Origin: Torymus aiolomorphi
Lineage: Eukaryota; Arthropoda; Insecta; Hymenoptera; Torymidae
DNA: 64,000 bases
Direction: 5' to 3'
Assembly (NCBI GenBank): GCA_036365515.1
Contig: CM070874.1
Coordinates: 221,138,942-221,202,941 of the forward strand
Numbering within the stretch: position 1 is the first letter of the stretch; each line of letters starts with the position of its first letter. The position numbers and the translations under genes were made by a program. Positions 45,823-55,978 of this stretch are shown piece after piece. A model generated the notes under the pieces. The model was given only the letters and a program-made list of their open reading frames with translations. It searched no databases and was not told where the DNA came from.

Positions 45823-46363
45823 TTATTCCTGTGATGTGCCATTTGCCCAGAATGATCTCAGCAGTGGCCAGACGACCAACCAGTAGTCACACCATTCACT
45901 GGAGGTAAAGGCCAGGTCGAGGCCCTTATTTGTAATACTACTGTTGAGCAGAGCCTCAGCCTGATTGTTGCTGGTGACATATGCAGCGTATAAGTAACTG
46001 CAAACAGCCACCACGCTGGGGATGTAATAGGAGAGCTGATCACATAAAGAAAACATAAAGCTGAAGCGAAGAAGTCTAGGACAACATTACCGCAGAAAAC
46101 GACACTCTGTAGCAGTGGGGATCGTTGATCACCCCTCCCGCTGTCCCAGATACCTGTAACAAGAGAAAAGTACCATCATCCCACGCACCCATAGAGAGGT
46201 TAGGAGCGAAAAAGGGCTTACCGAATCTATGTTTAAATCGCCGACTCCGTTGCCTTGTTTTCTCAGATGAGTTACCACCAAGCGATGGACGCAACGAAAG
46301 GACCAACACCCACCAGGACACCGTACTACAGCAGCCGCTGTCATCGCTGGGAATGCCTAACAT
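45823..46363 (-). other. Exon-like block in left palindrome arm
   Basis: GC-rich sequence unlike its surroundings. On the minus strand a coding-like run ends in LNIDS at a GTAAGCCC donor-like site, then a ~68-bp intron-like gap ends in TCTTGTTACAG, and the frame goes on to SAVMLS and a stop (46076). A separate frame (46056-45823) starts MFSLCDQLSYYIPSVV and has hydrophobic segments. The right arm keeps the same signals with differences. No family recognised; it may be captured host sequence. Confidence 0.4.
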
Positions 46364-46516
46364 GACACAAGCACGGCATAGCTGAGAGCGCCGGACGAGA
46401 TACTTCTATGGCAAGCATACTCACAGCACGCTCGTCGCGCGACGCGCGGCAGCGCCAATTAACAGCTGACTGAATTGTTTGCCGAAAGGCTGTCTGACGC
46501 TGCCGTGCTCGTGTCT

Positions 46517-47090
46517 TAGGTCGGCATTCCCAGCGATGACATCGGCTGCTGTAGTACGGTGTCCTGCTGGGTGTCGGTCCTTTCGTTGCGTCCATCGCTT
46601 GGTGGTAACTCATCTGAGAAAACAAGGCAACGGAGTCTGCCATTTAAACATAGATTCGGTAAGCCCTTTCTCGCTCCTAATCTCTCTATGGGTGGGTCAG
46701 CTGATGGTACTTTTCTCTTGTTACAGGTATTTGGGGCAGCGGGAGGGGTGGTCAACGATCCCCACTGCTACAGGGTGTCATTTTCTGCGGTACTGTTGTC
46801 CTAGTCTTCTTCGCATCAGCTTTATGTGTTCTTTATGTGATCAGCTCTCCTATTGCACCCCAGCGTAGTGGTTGTTTGCAATTCCTTATACGCCGCATAT
46901 GTCATCAGCAATAATCATGCTGAGGCTCTGCTCAACAGTAGTATTACAAATAAGGGCCTCGACCTGGCCTTTATCTCCAGTGGATGGTGTGACTACTGGT
47001 TGGTCGTCTGGTGAGATCATTCTGGGCAGATGGCACATCCTAGGAATAACGAAAACCTGGATTGATCTCATCAAAATCAGATAAAATGTA
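46517..47090 (+). other. Exon-like block in right palindrome arm
   Basis: Inverted copy of the left-arm block: GATTCG-GTAAGCCC donor (46656), 68-bp intron-like gap, TTGTTACAG acceptor (46727), then GTATTTGGGGCAGCGG in phase. The second frame is broken here, while it is open in the left arm. Function unknown. Confidence 0.4.
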
Positions 47091-47976
47091 AGTCTTGATT
47101 TTCCACTTAACAGATTTTACGTGAACTCAGCAGCATAAAATTTTAAAACTGTTTATGCTACTTTGAGAAATAATTGTTTCTGGTGAAAAAAAAATTGCCC
47201 TTAGATTTTTACACCGGTACTTTAATAATTACAAAAGTTATGTGACATGAAAAATACCTATTTTTTGCAATTTTTGTTGAATACTCAACTTTTGTGATTT
47301 TTTTTATTGAAAATCCTGAAACTTTTGTATAAACATTGATTGGGAGAACATTTACTTTTTATTTGTAAAATGTGATTATATTTATTTCATGATCCATTTG
47401 CAGAGTCTTATATTGGTTGCTTATTAGTATACCTTCATTTGAAAAAAAGAAAATAGTAGGGCAGAATGTTTTTCATTCGACAAAATTTTTTTGAGTCTTT
47501 ATTAAAAAGCCTTTAAACTGAGCCCTCAATCGATGTTGGCAAACTCACTTGAAAAGAATAGTACTTTTGTAATGTCAAGAGAAACCAATAATTTATGTTT
47601 TTGATAAGCCGATCGATTTGATAACTTGATATTTTTCATATATCTTATGTCATGGATCTTGTTGCTGAATTTTGCCGAAAAATGAAAAATACATTAAATA
47701 TCTATTTTCAACAATATTTTTGATAAGCTTATAAGTAATAATATTTATATTCACTTTTCTAAATTTTCAATGGGAGCCGCTTACAACTGTTAATACACTC
47801 TATTTGTACTCTTCATATATATTCAAAATTTAATTTGACAAGTAATCTATTATTGTGTGTCAGAGCTAAAAGTAAATTACTATAAAAAAGTTGAAATCGA
47901 AGTAGTTGAAATACAATTTAGCAATTGTATATTCCGATGCACAAACACTTCTTACTCAATAACAGTCCAATATAAT

Positions 47977-48134
47977 TTGGTGTTCTTATTAAGTCTTCGC
48001 TTCATGTAATTTCATAAACTATTCACTGTAAGTTCAAAATTAAATAATTTACTTATGAATTTTAATGATTTATAAGATTGTAGATTACATAGTTTATGAA
48101 ATTTCATGAAGTGAAGGCTTAATAAGAACACCAT
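47977..48134. repeat. M palindrome, right copy
   Basis: 158 bp, TTGGTGTTCTTATTAAG...AAGAACACCAT; inverse-symmetric partner of 44737-44894, flanked by X at 47640-47976 and X' at 48135 on. Confidence 0.8.
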
Positions 48135-48965
48135 TTTTTATTTGTAAATTATTGAGTAAGAAGTATTTGTCTGTGCATCGGAATATACAATTGATAATGG
48201 TCTTTCAACTACGTTGATTTCAACCTTTTTATTGCAATTTATTATCGCTTTGCCAGACGTACATAATGATAGATTACTTATGAAATTCAATTTCGAATAG
48301 ATATGAAGATTACAAATACACTGAGAGAAGGATTTGATTACTATTAACATGGCATTATAACTATTAACATGCGTATGTTTAGATATGTCCAAGTATACTT
48401 ATTGTTACAGCTAACTTACAATATGTTACTGGTCAACATTGATATTGTAATAGTTACTATATTGAGTTTTACCGTCAAAATCTTCCCTATTCAAATGTAG
48501 GATATTGTAACAGTTACAATATTGCAGCTTTAATCAAATAGATAAATATTTTAACTATAAAAATATTCTTCTCTCAGTGTAGAGTGTATTATCAGTGTAA
48601 GCAGCTCCCATTGGAAATTTAGGAAAGTAAATATAAATGTTATTACTTATAAACCTTCTGAAAATGTTGAAAATAAATGTTTCATGTATTTTTCATGCTT
48701 TAAGAAAATTCAGCGAGAAGATCCATAACATTAGATATATGAATAACATTAAGATTTCAAAAGCATCAGGTTGTCAAAAATACAAATTACTGATTTCTAT
48801 TGGTATTTAGAAAATATACAATTCTTTACAAAAGAGGGTTTGCCAATATCGTTCCAGTTCTTTTTAATAAAGGATCAGAAAAAATTTTGTTGAATAAAAA
48901 ATATTAGTTAACTGACTAAAATAAACGATTTTAAAATTTTGAGCTGTTTCTGTTAAAAGCACTAT
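48135..48965 (-). repeat. Outer right arm (X') of the foldback family
   Basis: Inverse of 7312-7639 up to about 48740; beyond that it follows the inner arm sequence (45200-45760) with a deletion, ending near 48965. A mariner-type MITE (48319-48579) is inserted in it. Confidence 0.7.
48319..48579. mobile_element. MITE with TA duplication (Tc1/mariner-type)
   Basis: 261 bp with inverted ends CACTGAGAGAAG...CTTCTCTCAGTG and TA on both sides (48317-48318, 48580-48581). The X' arm is otherwise collinear across it. No coding capacity. Confidence 0.82.
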
Positions 48966-49404
48966 CATCGCCAAGATGTCGACTCCTCGCGCTGTCGCCG
49001 ACGTCGTCCCAAATATTCATGGTAGCTGCTAATAATCGAGTACACGTGGGTGCGCTTGGCTCCAGCCTCGTGTGAATTTGCTATCACGGGTCGTTGTCGA
49101 GTAGCGGGAGCACGAGGCTCATTAAACATCATTTCTCCTTTATGCATATTAAGAATAATATCATTTATCATAATCTTATTCCTATATACAGGTATGTTAC
49201 ATGTCTTTATTTTTTAATTTTTAATTTACTTTTTCTCACACCGAGTGATGAGAAGTACATCATCATACTTCGTGCACTGACACCAAAATTCTCAAGCACT
49301 TCGCACACTCATAAGAGACATGAGAAGTAGAATTTCTAACACTGAGTTCATATTCATTCATTCATATTCTAAAAAAATAATTTTTTTTTATATTTCAAAT
49401 TTGA
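48966..49404. other. Unassigned stretch with a GC-rich block
   Basis: 48970-49120 is GC-rich (TCGCGCTGTCGCCGACGTCG) and open on the minus strand for 68 codons, but nothing supports a gene. The rest is AT-rich. Confidence 0.4.
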
Positions 49405-49530
49405 ACGTAAGAACTTACATAAGTTCTTACGTAAGTTCTTACGTAAGAATAAGTCCGAATTTTTATCGTAAGAACTTACGTAGGATCTTACGCAAGGACT
49501 TACGTAGAATCTTACGCAAGAACTTATGAA
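49405..49530. repeat. TTACGTAAG-rich palindromic repeat
   Basis: Irregular tandem copies of AAGTTCTTACGT and its inverse fill about 125 bp, each being near-palindromic. Function unknown. Confidence 0.75.
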
Positions 49531-49552
49531 ATATTTTTATCTGGGTGTAAAT

Positions 49553-49685
49553 GGGAGAATCTATAGGTTTACCTGACACATACCATGTACCCAGTATAAA
49601 TACCAGAGACATGTATAGATGTACATACCTGGGACTCGCATACAGTACATGGTAGGATACGCGTATAAGTATGTGGATTCTCCCT
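49553..49685. repeat. Short imperfect hairpin
   Basis: GGGAGAATC near 49553 pairs with GGATTCTCCC near 49676, and CATGTACCCAG-like inner parts also pair with gaps. It may be a small MITE; no duplication seen. Confidence 0.4.
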
Positions 49686-49924
49686 CTCAATCACAAATTT
49701 CAACGTTGCTCAAAAACTTTGATCAAAAACAGAAGCATTTGCAAAAAATTTAGGCAAAAATTTTGCTCACTGGCAAATTTATCACAAAATTTTTTTTAAC
49801 ATTGTTTTACAATAAGAATATTTTCAGATTGATTTTGTAAAATTTTAAACAAGTACTTATCCATTGATGTTTGAAAGATGTTTGAAATGTTTTAATTGCA
49901 ACGCGCAGCTAAGATGATATCAAC

Positions 49925-52390
49925 AATGAAACATATCTTTTATGAAGCTTATATAACCGGATAGTTACCTGTCATGGAAGATTCCAATCTCAGTTCTTGG
50001 AATGATTCATGAAAGGTTCTAGAAACATTTTAAAAGCTTTCCTGGACTGTTACTGAGTTGCATAGTTGGAATATCGCATTATTTTCGGTATTTTCGCATT
50101 ATTTTTCGGTAACCTTATATTCATGCTTACTGCAATCTTTCATGAATGGTTCCATTTACAATTAGTGGAATCTTTCCTGAAAGTATTCATAAATCTTTTT
50201 CAAAAGGTTTTGGAAGATTACCAATAAATGCCCCAGTTCAGTTTTTCAGTAAGCTCACTATATACTTTCTAGTTACCTTTCATGAAAAATTCCAGTATTC
50301 ATAAACATTTTTAAAAGGTTTTGGAAGATTTACAACGAATGTTATAGTTAAATCTGTTAGTAACGTTATTGTAACTATTCCCGTTATCTTTCATGGAAGA
50401 TTCCAGTATCTATTCTTAGGATGTTTGATGTGAGGTTCTGGAAAACATTTAAAAGCTTTCCTGGACGGTTACTGAGTTGAACAGTTGGAATCTTATTGGC
50501 TGATTTCGTGAATCTTAGGGGAAGATTTTGTGAAACATTGCAAGGTAACGTTACTGGAAAGTTTCGCAGGAACCTTCCATTAAACTTTAAGCATTATTTT
50601 TCAGTAGTCTTTTGTTCATGCTTACAGCAATCTTCCACGAAACGTTCCATTTATGTTTAGTCCAATCTTCCCTGAAAAAATTCATCAATCTTCTTCAAAA
50701 GTTTTTCGGAACATTTGCAAGAAATGTTCGGGTTCAATCTTTCAGTAAGCTTACTGTATCCTTTCTAGTTATCTTTCATGAAAGATTCCAGTATCGATTC
50801 TTATAATTTTTCATGGAATATGTCGGCAAACATTTAAAAATTTTCTAGGAATGTTACGGAATTGCATAGTTTGAATTTTTGTTGGTTGGTTCCCTAAAAC
50901 TTTCGGGAAACTAACGTGAAACATTGCAAGGTAACGCTACTGGAAAATTTCACCGGAACCTTCCAATAAGCTTTACGCATTATTTTTCGGTAATCTTTTG
51001 TTCATGCTTACAGCAATCTTTCGTGAAAGTTTCCATTTATGCTCAGTGCAATCTTTCCTGAAAGTATTCATCAATCTTTTTCAAAAGATTTTCGGAACAT
51101 TTGCAAGAAATGTTCGGGTTCAATCTTTCAGTAAGCTTCCTGTATCCTTCTAGTTATCTTTCATGAAAGATTCCAGTATCGATATTTAGAATGTTTCATG
51201 GAATGTGTCGGCAACCTTTTAAAAGTTTTCTAGGAATGTTACAGTATCGCATAGTTGAAATTTTTTCAATAGGTTCCCCAAAACTTACGGGAAGCTTTTG
51301 TGAAACATTGCATGGTGACGCTAGCGGAAAGTTTCGCGAGAATCTTCTATTAAGCTTTTCGCATTATTTTCCGGTTATCGTTTGTTAATGCTTACTGCAA
51401 TCTTTCATGAAAGGTTCCATTATGTTTAGTGGAATCTTCCCTAAAAGTATTCATCGATCTTTTTCATAAGTTTTTTGGAAGATTTGCAAGAAATGTTCCG
51501 GTTCAATGTTTCAGTAGGCTTACTGTAACCTTTCTAGTTATCTTTCATGAAAGATTGCAGTATCGATTTTTAGAATGTTTCATCGAATGTCGGCAATCAT
51601 TGAAAAGTTTTCTAGGAATGTTACGGAATCACATAGTTCGAACATTTTCGTTTCGTTCCCTAAAATTTACAGGAAGGTTTTGTGGAACATTGCAGGGTAC
51701 GCTACAGAAAAGTTTTGCGGGAACCTTCCATTAAGCTTTCCGCATAATTTTTCGGTAATATTTTGTTCGTGCTTACAGCAATCTTTCATGAAAGGTTTCA
51801 TTTATGTTTAGTAGAGTCTTCTCTGAAAGTATTCATTAATCTTTTTCAAAAGTTTTTCCCAAGATTTGCAAGAAATATTTCCGTGCAATATTTCAGTAAG
51901 CTTTAGTAACATTTCTAGTTATCTTTTATGAAAGATTCCAGTATCGATTCTTATAATGTTTCATGAAATGTGTCGTCAAACATTTAAAAGTTTTCTAGGA
52001 ATGTTACGGAATTGCATATTTTGAATTTTTTTTTATTTTTTCCCTAAAACTTTCGGGAAGCTTTCGTGGAATATTACAACGTAACGCTACTAGAAAATTT
52101 CACTGGAACTTTCCATTAAGTTTTAAGCATTATTTTTCGGTAATCTTTTGTTCATGCTTACAGCAATCTTTCGTGAAAAGTTCCATTTATGTTTTGTGGA
52201 ATCTTTCCTGAAAGTATTCATCGATCTTTTTCAAAAAGTTTTCGGAAGATTTGCAAGAAATGTTCCGGTTCAATGTTTCAGTAGGCTTATTGTAGTCATC
52301 CTAATTATCTTTCAAAGATTCCAGTATCGATTCTTAGAATGTTTTATGGAATATGTCGGTAAACATTTGAAAGTTTTTTAAATTATTTGG
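49925..52390 (+). repeat. Tandem satellite, ~385-bp unit, about six copies
   Basis: The landmark TTCATGCTTA-CAGCAATCTT (with variants) recurs at about 50121, 50610, 50999, 51384, 51769 and 52149, giving steps of 489, then 389, 385, 385 and 380. The first step is longer because of an extra partial unit near 50280-50400. The units are rich in TTTCATGAAAG and GGAACCTTCC. Open frames across the array are by-products. Copies differ by 10% or more by eye. Confidence 0.85.
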
Positions 52391-52396
52391 GTTTAG

Positions 52397-53680
52397 TAAT
52401 TATTTCTGTAATATACTACAGTAATACTATATAAGTACTTTTTATAATGGTTCAGATTATTTAATACAGAAAATCAGACATGTTGCGGATAAGCCTTTGC
52501 ATAAATTCCATAAAAATAATTGTACTAAGATTATTGAAAAATAATTGTTAATTGCAGCCGGTCAAAATAATGTAACAAAACAGAACATTGGAAGCTTACA
52601 TTAAAATAGCTGTGTAATTTATGTGATTGATCTGAACTTTGGAAATTAAAAAAAAAACATAATTGGGCAAAAATACTTCATATATTTCAAACATAAGAAC
52701 CATATCTTATAACTGAATGAAATACCTGTACTATCGCATTCTAATCACCAGTTCCACAATTCCAGTTCGAGTTAATTCATTAAGGGGACTAGACACCTTT
52801 TTTCTCTGAAATAAGAAGTCACATTTTAATACATAAATGTAAACTAATTATTTCATACTTTTTACATATAAAAGTGGGTATATTTACCTTACCTTAAAAC
52901 TTTCTCCGATGGGCCTTTTATATGGTCCAGAACCATAGCCATCGATGAAACAAGTTTTTTCACTAACCGTAAGCTTTGAAATTTTCCTGTGGATGGATTG
53001 ACTCCAGATTTGAACTAAATTACTCCTGAATAGTATAATTTTCATATGAGTGTAGGGATTTAGGATTAAATGTCGGAAAAAATTTTTACATCAGAAAAAT
53101 TATGAAAAAATATAAAAAATTAAAAAAAATTAAAAAAAAACTCTTGAAAAACAGCACAATTTTTTTTCTCATTAGATCAAAAATCCCTACACTCATATGA
53201 GAATTATACTATTCAGGAGTAATTTAGTTCAAATCTGGAGTCAATCCATCCAGAGGAAAATTTCAAAGCTTACGGTTAGTGAAAAAACTTGTTTCATCGA
53301 TGACTATGGTTCTGGACCATATAAAAGGCCCATCGGAGAAAGTTTTAAGGTAAGGTAAATATACCCACTTTTATATGAAAAAAGTATGAAATAATTAGTT
53401 TACATTTATGTATTAAAATGTGACTTCTTATTTCAGAGAAAAAAGGTGTCTAGCCCCCTTAACAGTAAGATAGTAATTTTAAATTTTAATTTCGTCTAAA
53501 GTAGTATAAAACATGATTTTTAGTGAACATCCGATAAAGATTAACTTACTATAAGTTTTATCCGCAACATGTCTGACTTTCAGTATTAAATAATTTGAAT
53601 CATTATAGAAAGTACGTATATAGTATTACTGTAGTATATTATAGAAATACTTATATAATATTAAGAAAGTAGTGATTCAA
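52397..53680. repeat. Outer inverted repeat around a MITE
   Basis: 52397-52497 is the inverse of about 53562-53680 (landmarks CAGACATGTTGCGGATAA and TACAGTAATACTATATA). It looks like an older palindromic element into which the TTAA MITE inserted. Confidence 0.65.
52794..53458. mobile_element. Palindromic MITE with TTAA duplication
   Basis: 665 bp flanked by TTAA (52790-52793, 53459-53462). Arms of about 285 bp are nearly perfect inverse copies; ends are GGGG(A/G)CTAGACACC. A TTAA duplication fits piggyBac-type non-autonomous elements, but that is inference. No coding. Confidence 0.82.
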
Positions 53681-55021
53681 GTTTAGAATGAATTCTTGAT
53701 CCAGGTACCGGTAACTCTGATGTCAATCAGTTATAATATCTATTCAGAAAATTCAAAGTAAGTGAGGTTTGAGCACATTGCTAGATATATCGTATGAAGT
53801 ATTCGATAAATCAAATTAGTTTTTTAATGTACATTTACTGCTAATACAAAATTTTATAGCAAGATAAGTGACATGAAGTCTTCAAATGATACCCAATCAC
53901 AGAATGGCTTACGGTTGCATGATTTAACATTTTTATGGTTTTTATCAATTTTCAATGTGCTGTAGAATTTTTTCCTTAGCTGCAGCCATAAACGTTTTTT
54001 TTCTAAATTAAAGTATTATCTCCAAAGAATTGAAAAAAAACTTTGGTGGAGAAATTTGGAACTGGCGTAGTCTTTTCTTTTGGTCGATGAAGGTATACCA
54101 AACACCAATCAATCACAGATCAACTAATTTTTGTTAGGATGCGATAAAAAAAATAAAATTTGGGTGCCGGTAAAGTAGGAATCCACGTTTGGATTGAAGA
54201 TGGCCTTAAAAAAGTGTAAACTACTTAATTTTTATATTTTTGCGTCAATTTTTACTCTTTTGAGTTTAGTATTTGCATTAGAAAGTTAAACGTCATCTAT
54301 GTATAATAACGCACCACTTTTGTATCTGGCCCATTCTAAATGGATTCAACGAGCAAAAAAATTAAAGTCTTCGATTTTTTGAAACTCTGAGGTAATATTC
54401 TACATTAAATTTCATTAGACCCGTGTTTTTTCTTTTTGTCGAAAAATAATTTTGGAGCCCCGTAGCGCGATATCAAAAATTACATTGTGAAAGCGTTATT
54501 TTGAAAATGAAATTTCGCATTTTTTTCAAATGGCCGTAGTTTTGGCCCAAGTTATCGTATCGGGACGTCCTTTTTTTGATATTGTGCGTAATTTTACCAG
54601 CTTTCATGTGATTTTTTCAGATTTTAAATAACTTGAATAGTTTTTTAGATAAATTGAGAAAACTGAAAAAAGTGCTTTTGTTCAAAATTGAATTTCTCAA
54701 AAACACCACCTTTTTTTCGTGAAATTTGGATATGTTTTTCATGGCCAAATAAGCTATCTTTCTACGAAACGGCAGCGTGCCATCTTTCTTCGTTCCGAAG
54801 ATACACCCTCACAAATATAATTGCGATTTGTACACGTTTAAGCCTCATATGCGTTATGTGCAGAGATATATTTTACACAGGGGCTGACTACAAGTTCTAA
54901 AGTTAAATCTGGCATCTGTGTGTGAGAGATTAAGGGTACAGAATACACGGATGATTGTAGTATATACACGATTGTAGTACCTTAAGTGCCCGCTAGATGG
55001 CGAGCACAAACGCGCCACATT
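53681..55021. other. AT-rich stretch with no gene seen
   Basis: No open frame with recognisable motifs and no clear repeat ends. Short open frames at 54688-55048 on both strands look random. Confidence 0.5.
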
Positions 55022-55169
55022 CAAATTTTTAGAAGCTATTTGACACAATAAATAGTAGTCAAAGAATTATGCACAATATTATAATAATTAAAGTGTAGTC
55101 AAGAATTTTTAAAGGATATGGAAAGGGAAGGTAAACGTATAAGATAAAAAATGAGAACGAAAAAATAAC

Positions 55170-55241
55170 AGCCCAGGCCGGGGTCGAACCGACAACCTTC
55201 TGCTTACCGGGCAGCTACGCTACCATTTGCGCCACTGGGCT
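55170..55241 (-). tRNA. tRNA-like sequence, SINE head (not a proven tRNA gene)
   Basis: 72 nt that fold as a cloverleaf: acceptor AGCCCAG/CTGGGCT, D stem GCGC/GCGT, T arm GTCGG-TTCGACC-CCGGC. The anticodon loop CCGGTAA would give GGT, but position 33 is C where U is nearly invariant, and the stem is weak. It is part of a repeat, so a tRNA-derived SINE head is likelier. Confidence 0.55.
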
Positions 55242-55596
55242 GACAATCCTTTCCAGACCCTAACCTCCCTTTCCATATCCTTTAAAAATTCTTGACTTTA
55301 CTTTAATTATTATAATATTGTGCATAATTCTGTGACTGCTATTTATTGTGTCAAATAGCTTCTAAAAATTTAAATATGTATTTAAACACATATATAGAAA
55401 AAAGTGATTGATAAGTTAGTTACCTTCCTTATCTATTATGTTTCGCCCTGAATAGCCGTTAGATTCACTTATTAAATTAACATAAAACAAAAAAAATAAT
55501 ATTGTCTGCTTCGCTGAAAATAATGCAGACGGGGGGGATTTGGGAAATAAAAATTTAGAACGATTAAGTAGCGGTTAGGGTCTGGAAAGGATTGTC

Positions 55597-55668
55597 AGCC
55601 CAGTGGCGCAAATGGTAGCGTAGCTGCCCGGTAAGCAGAAGGTTATCGGTTCGACCCCGGCCTGGGCC
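55597..55668 (+). tRNA. tRNA-like sequence, second SINE head
   Basis: Same as 55170-55241 on the opposite strand, with the T stem ATCGG and a mismatched first acceptor pair (A-C). It has the same loop CCGGTAA. Likely not a functional tRNA. Confidence 0.5.
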
Positions 55669-55978
55669 TTTATTTTTTCGTTCTCATTATCTTATACGTT
55701 TACCTTCCCTTTCCATATCCTTTAAAAATTCTTGACTGCACTTTAATTATTATAACATTGTGCATAATTCTTTGACTGCTATTTATTGTGTCAAATAGCT
55801 TCTAAAATTTTAAATATGTATTTAAACACATATATAGAAAAAAGTGATTGATAAGTTAGTTACCTTCCTTATCTATTATGTTTCGCCCTGAATAGCCGTT
55901 AGATTCACTTATTAAAATAACATAAATCGTCGGGCGTTTCCTTCAATTGATAAAATATACGGATATATATCAACAAAC

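Larger units (their letters stand above)
44737..48134. mobile_element. 3.4 kb foldback palindrome
   Basis: Arms 44737-46377 and 46502-48134 (about 1.64 kb each) are inverted repeats with a 124-bp loop. Each arm has an M palindrome at its outer end, then an X' arm, AT-rich sequence and a GC-rich exon-like block near the loop. Outside, X arms follow again (7312-7639 and 48135 on). I cannot name the family and see no transposase. Confidence 0.78.
55022..55925. repeat. Inverted/direct SINE-like units
   Basis: One unit reads leftwards: tRNA-like head 55241-55170, then a body down to 55022. Another reads rightwards: head 55597-55668, body 55669-55925. A headless body lies between (55257-55500) as a ~225-bp direct repeat of 55700-55925. 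Landmarks are CCTTTCCATATCCTTTAAAA and GTGTCAAATAGCTTC. The heads give pol III A- and B-box-like motifs. Confidence 0.7.

Noticed and set aside
49405..49530. CRISPR-like array
   Set aside because: No spacers, no fixed unit and eukaryotic context.
50612..52381. Open frames of 65-101 codons in the satellite
   Set aside because: They recur out of phase in successive units and have no conserved reading frame.
53681..55021. Possible host exon near 54690-54900
   Set aside because: A 70-codon frame with no splice context or recognisable motif.
55170..55668. Two functional tRNA-Thr genes
   Set aside because: The anticodon loop lacks U33, the stem is weak and both lie in a repeated unit; SINE heads fit better.
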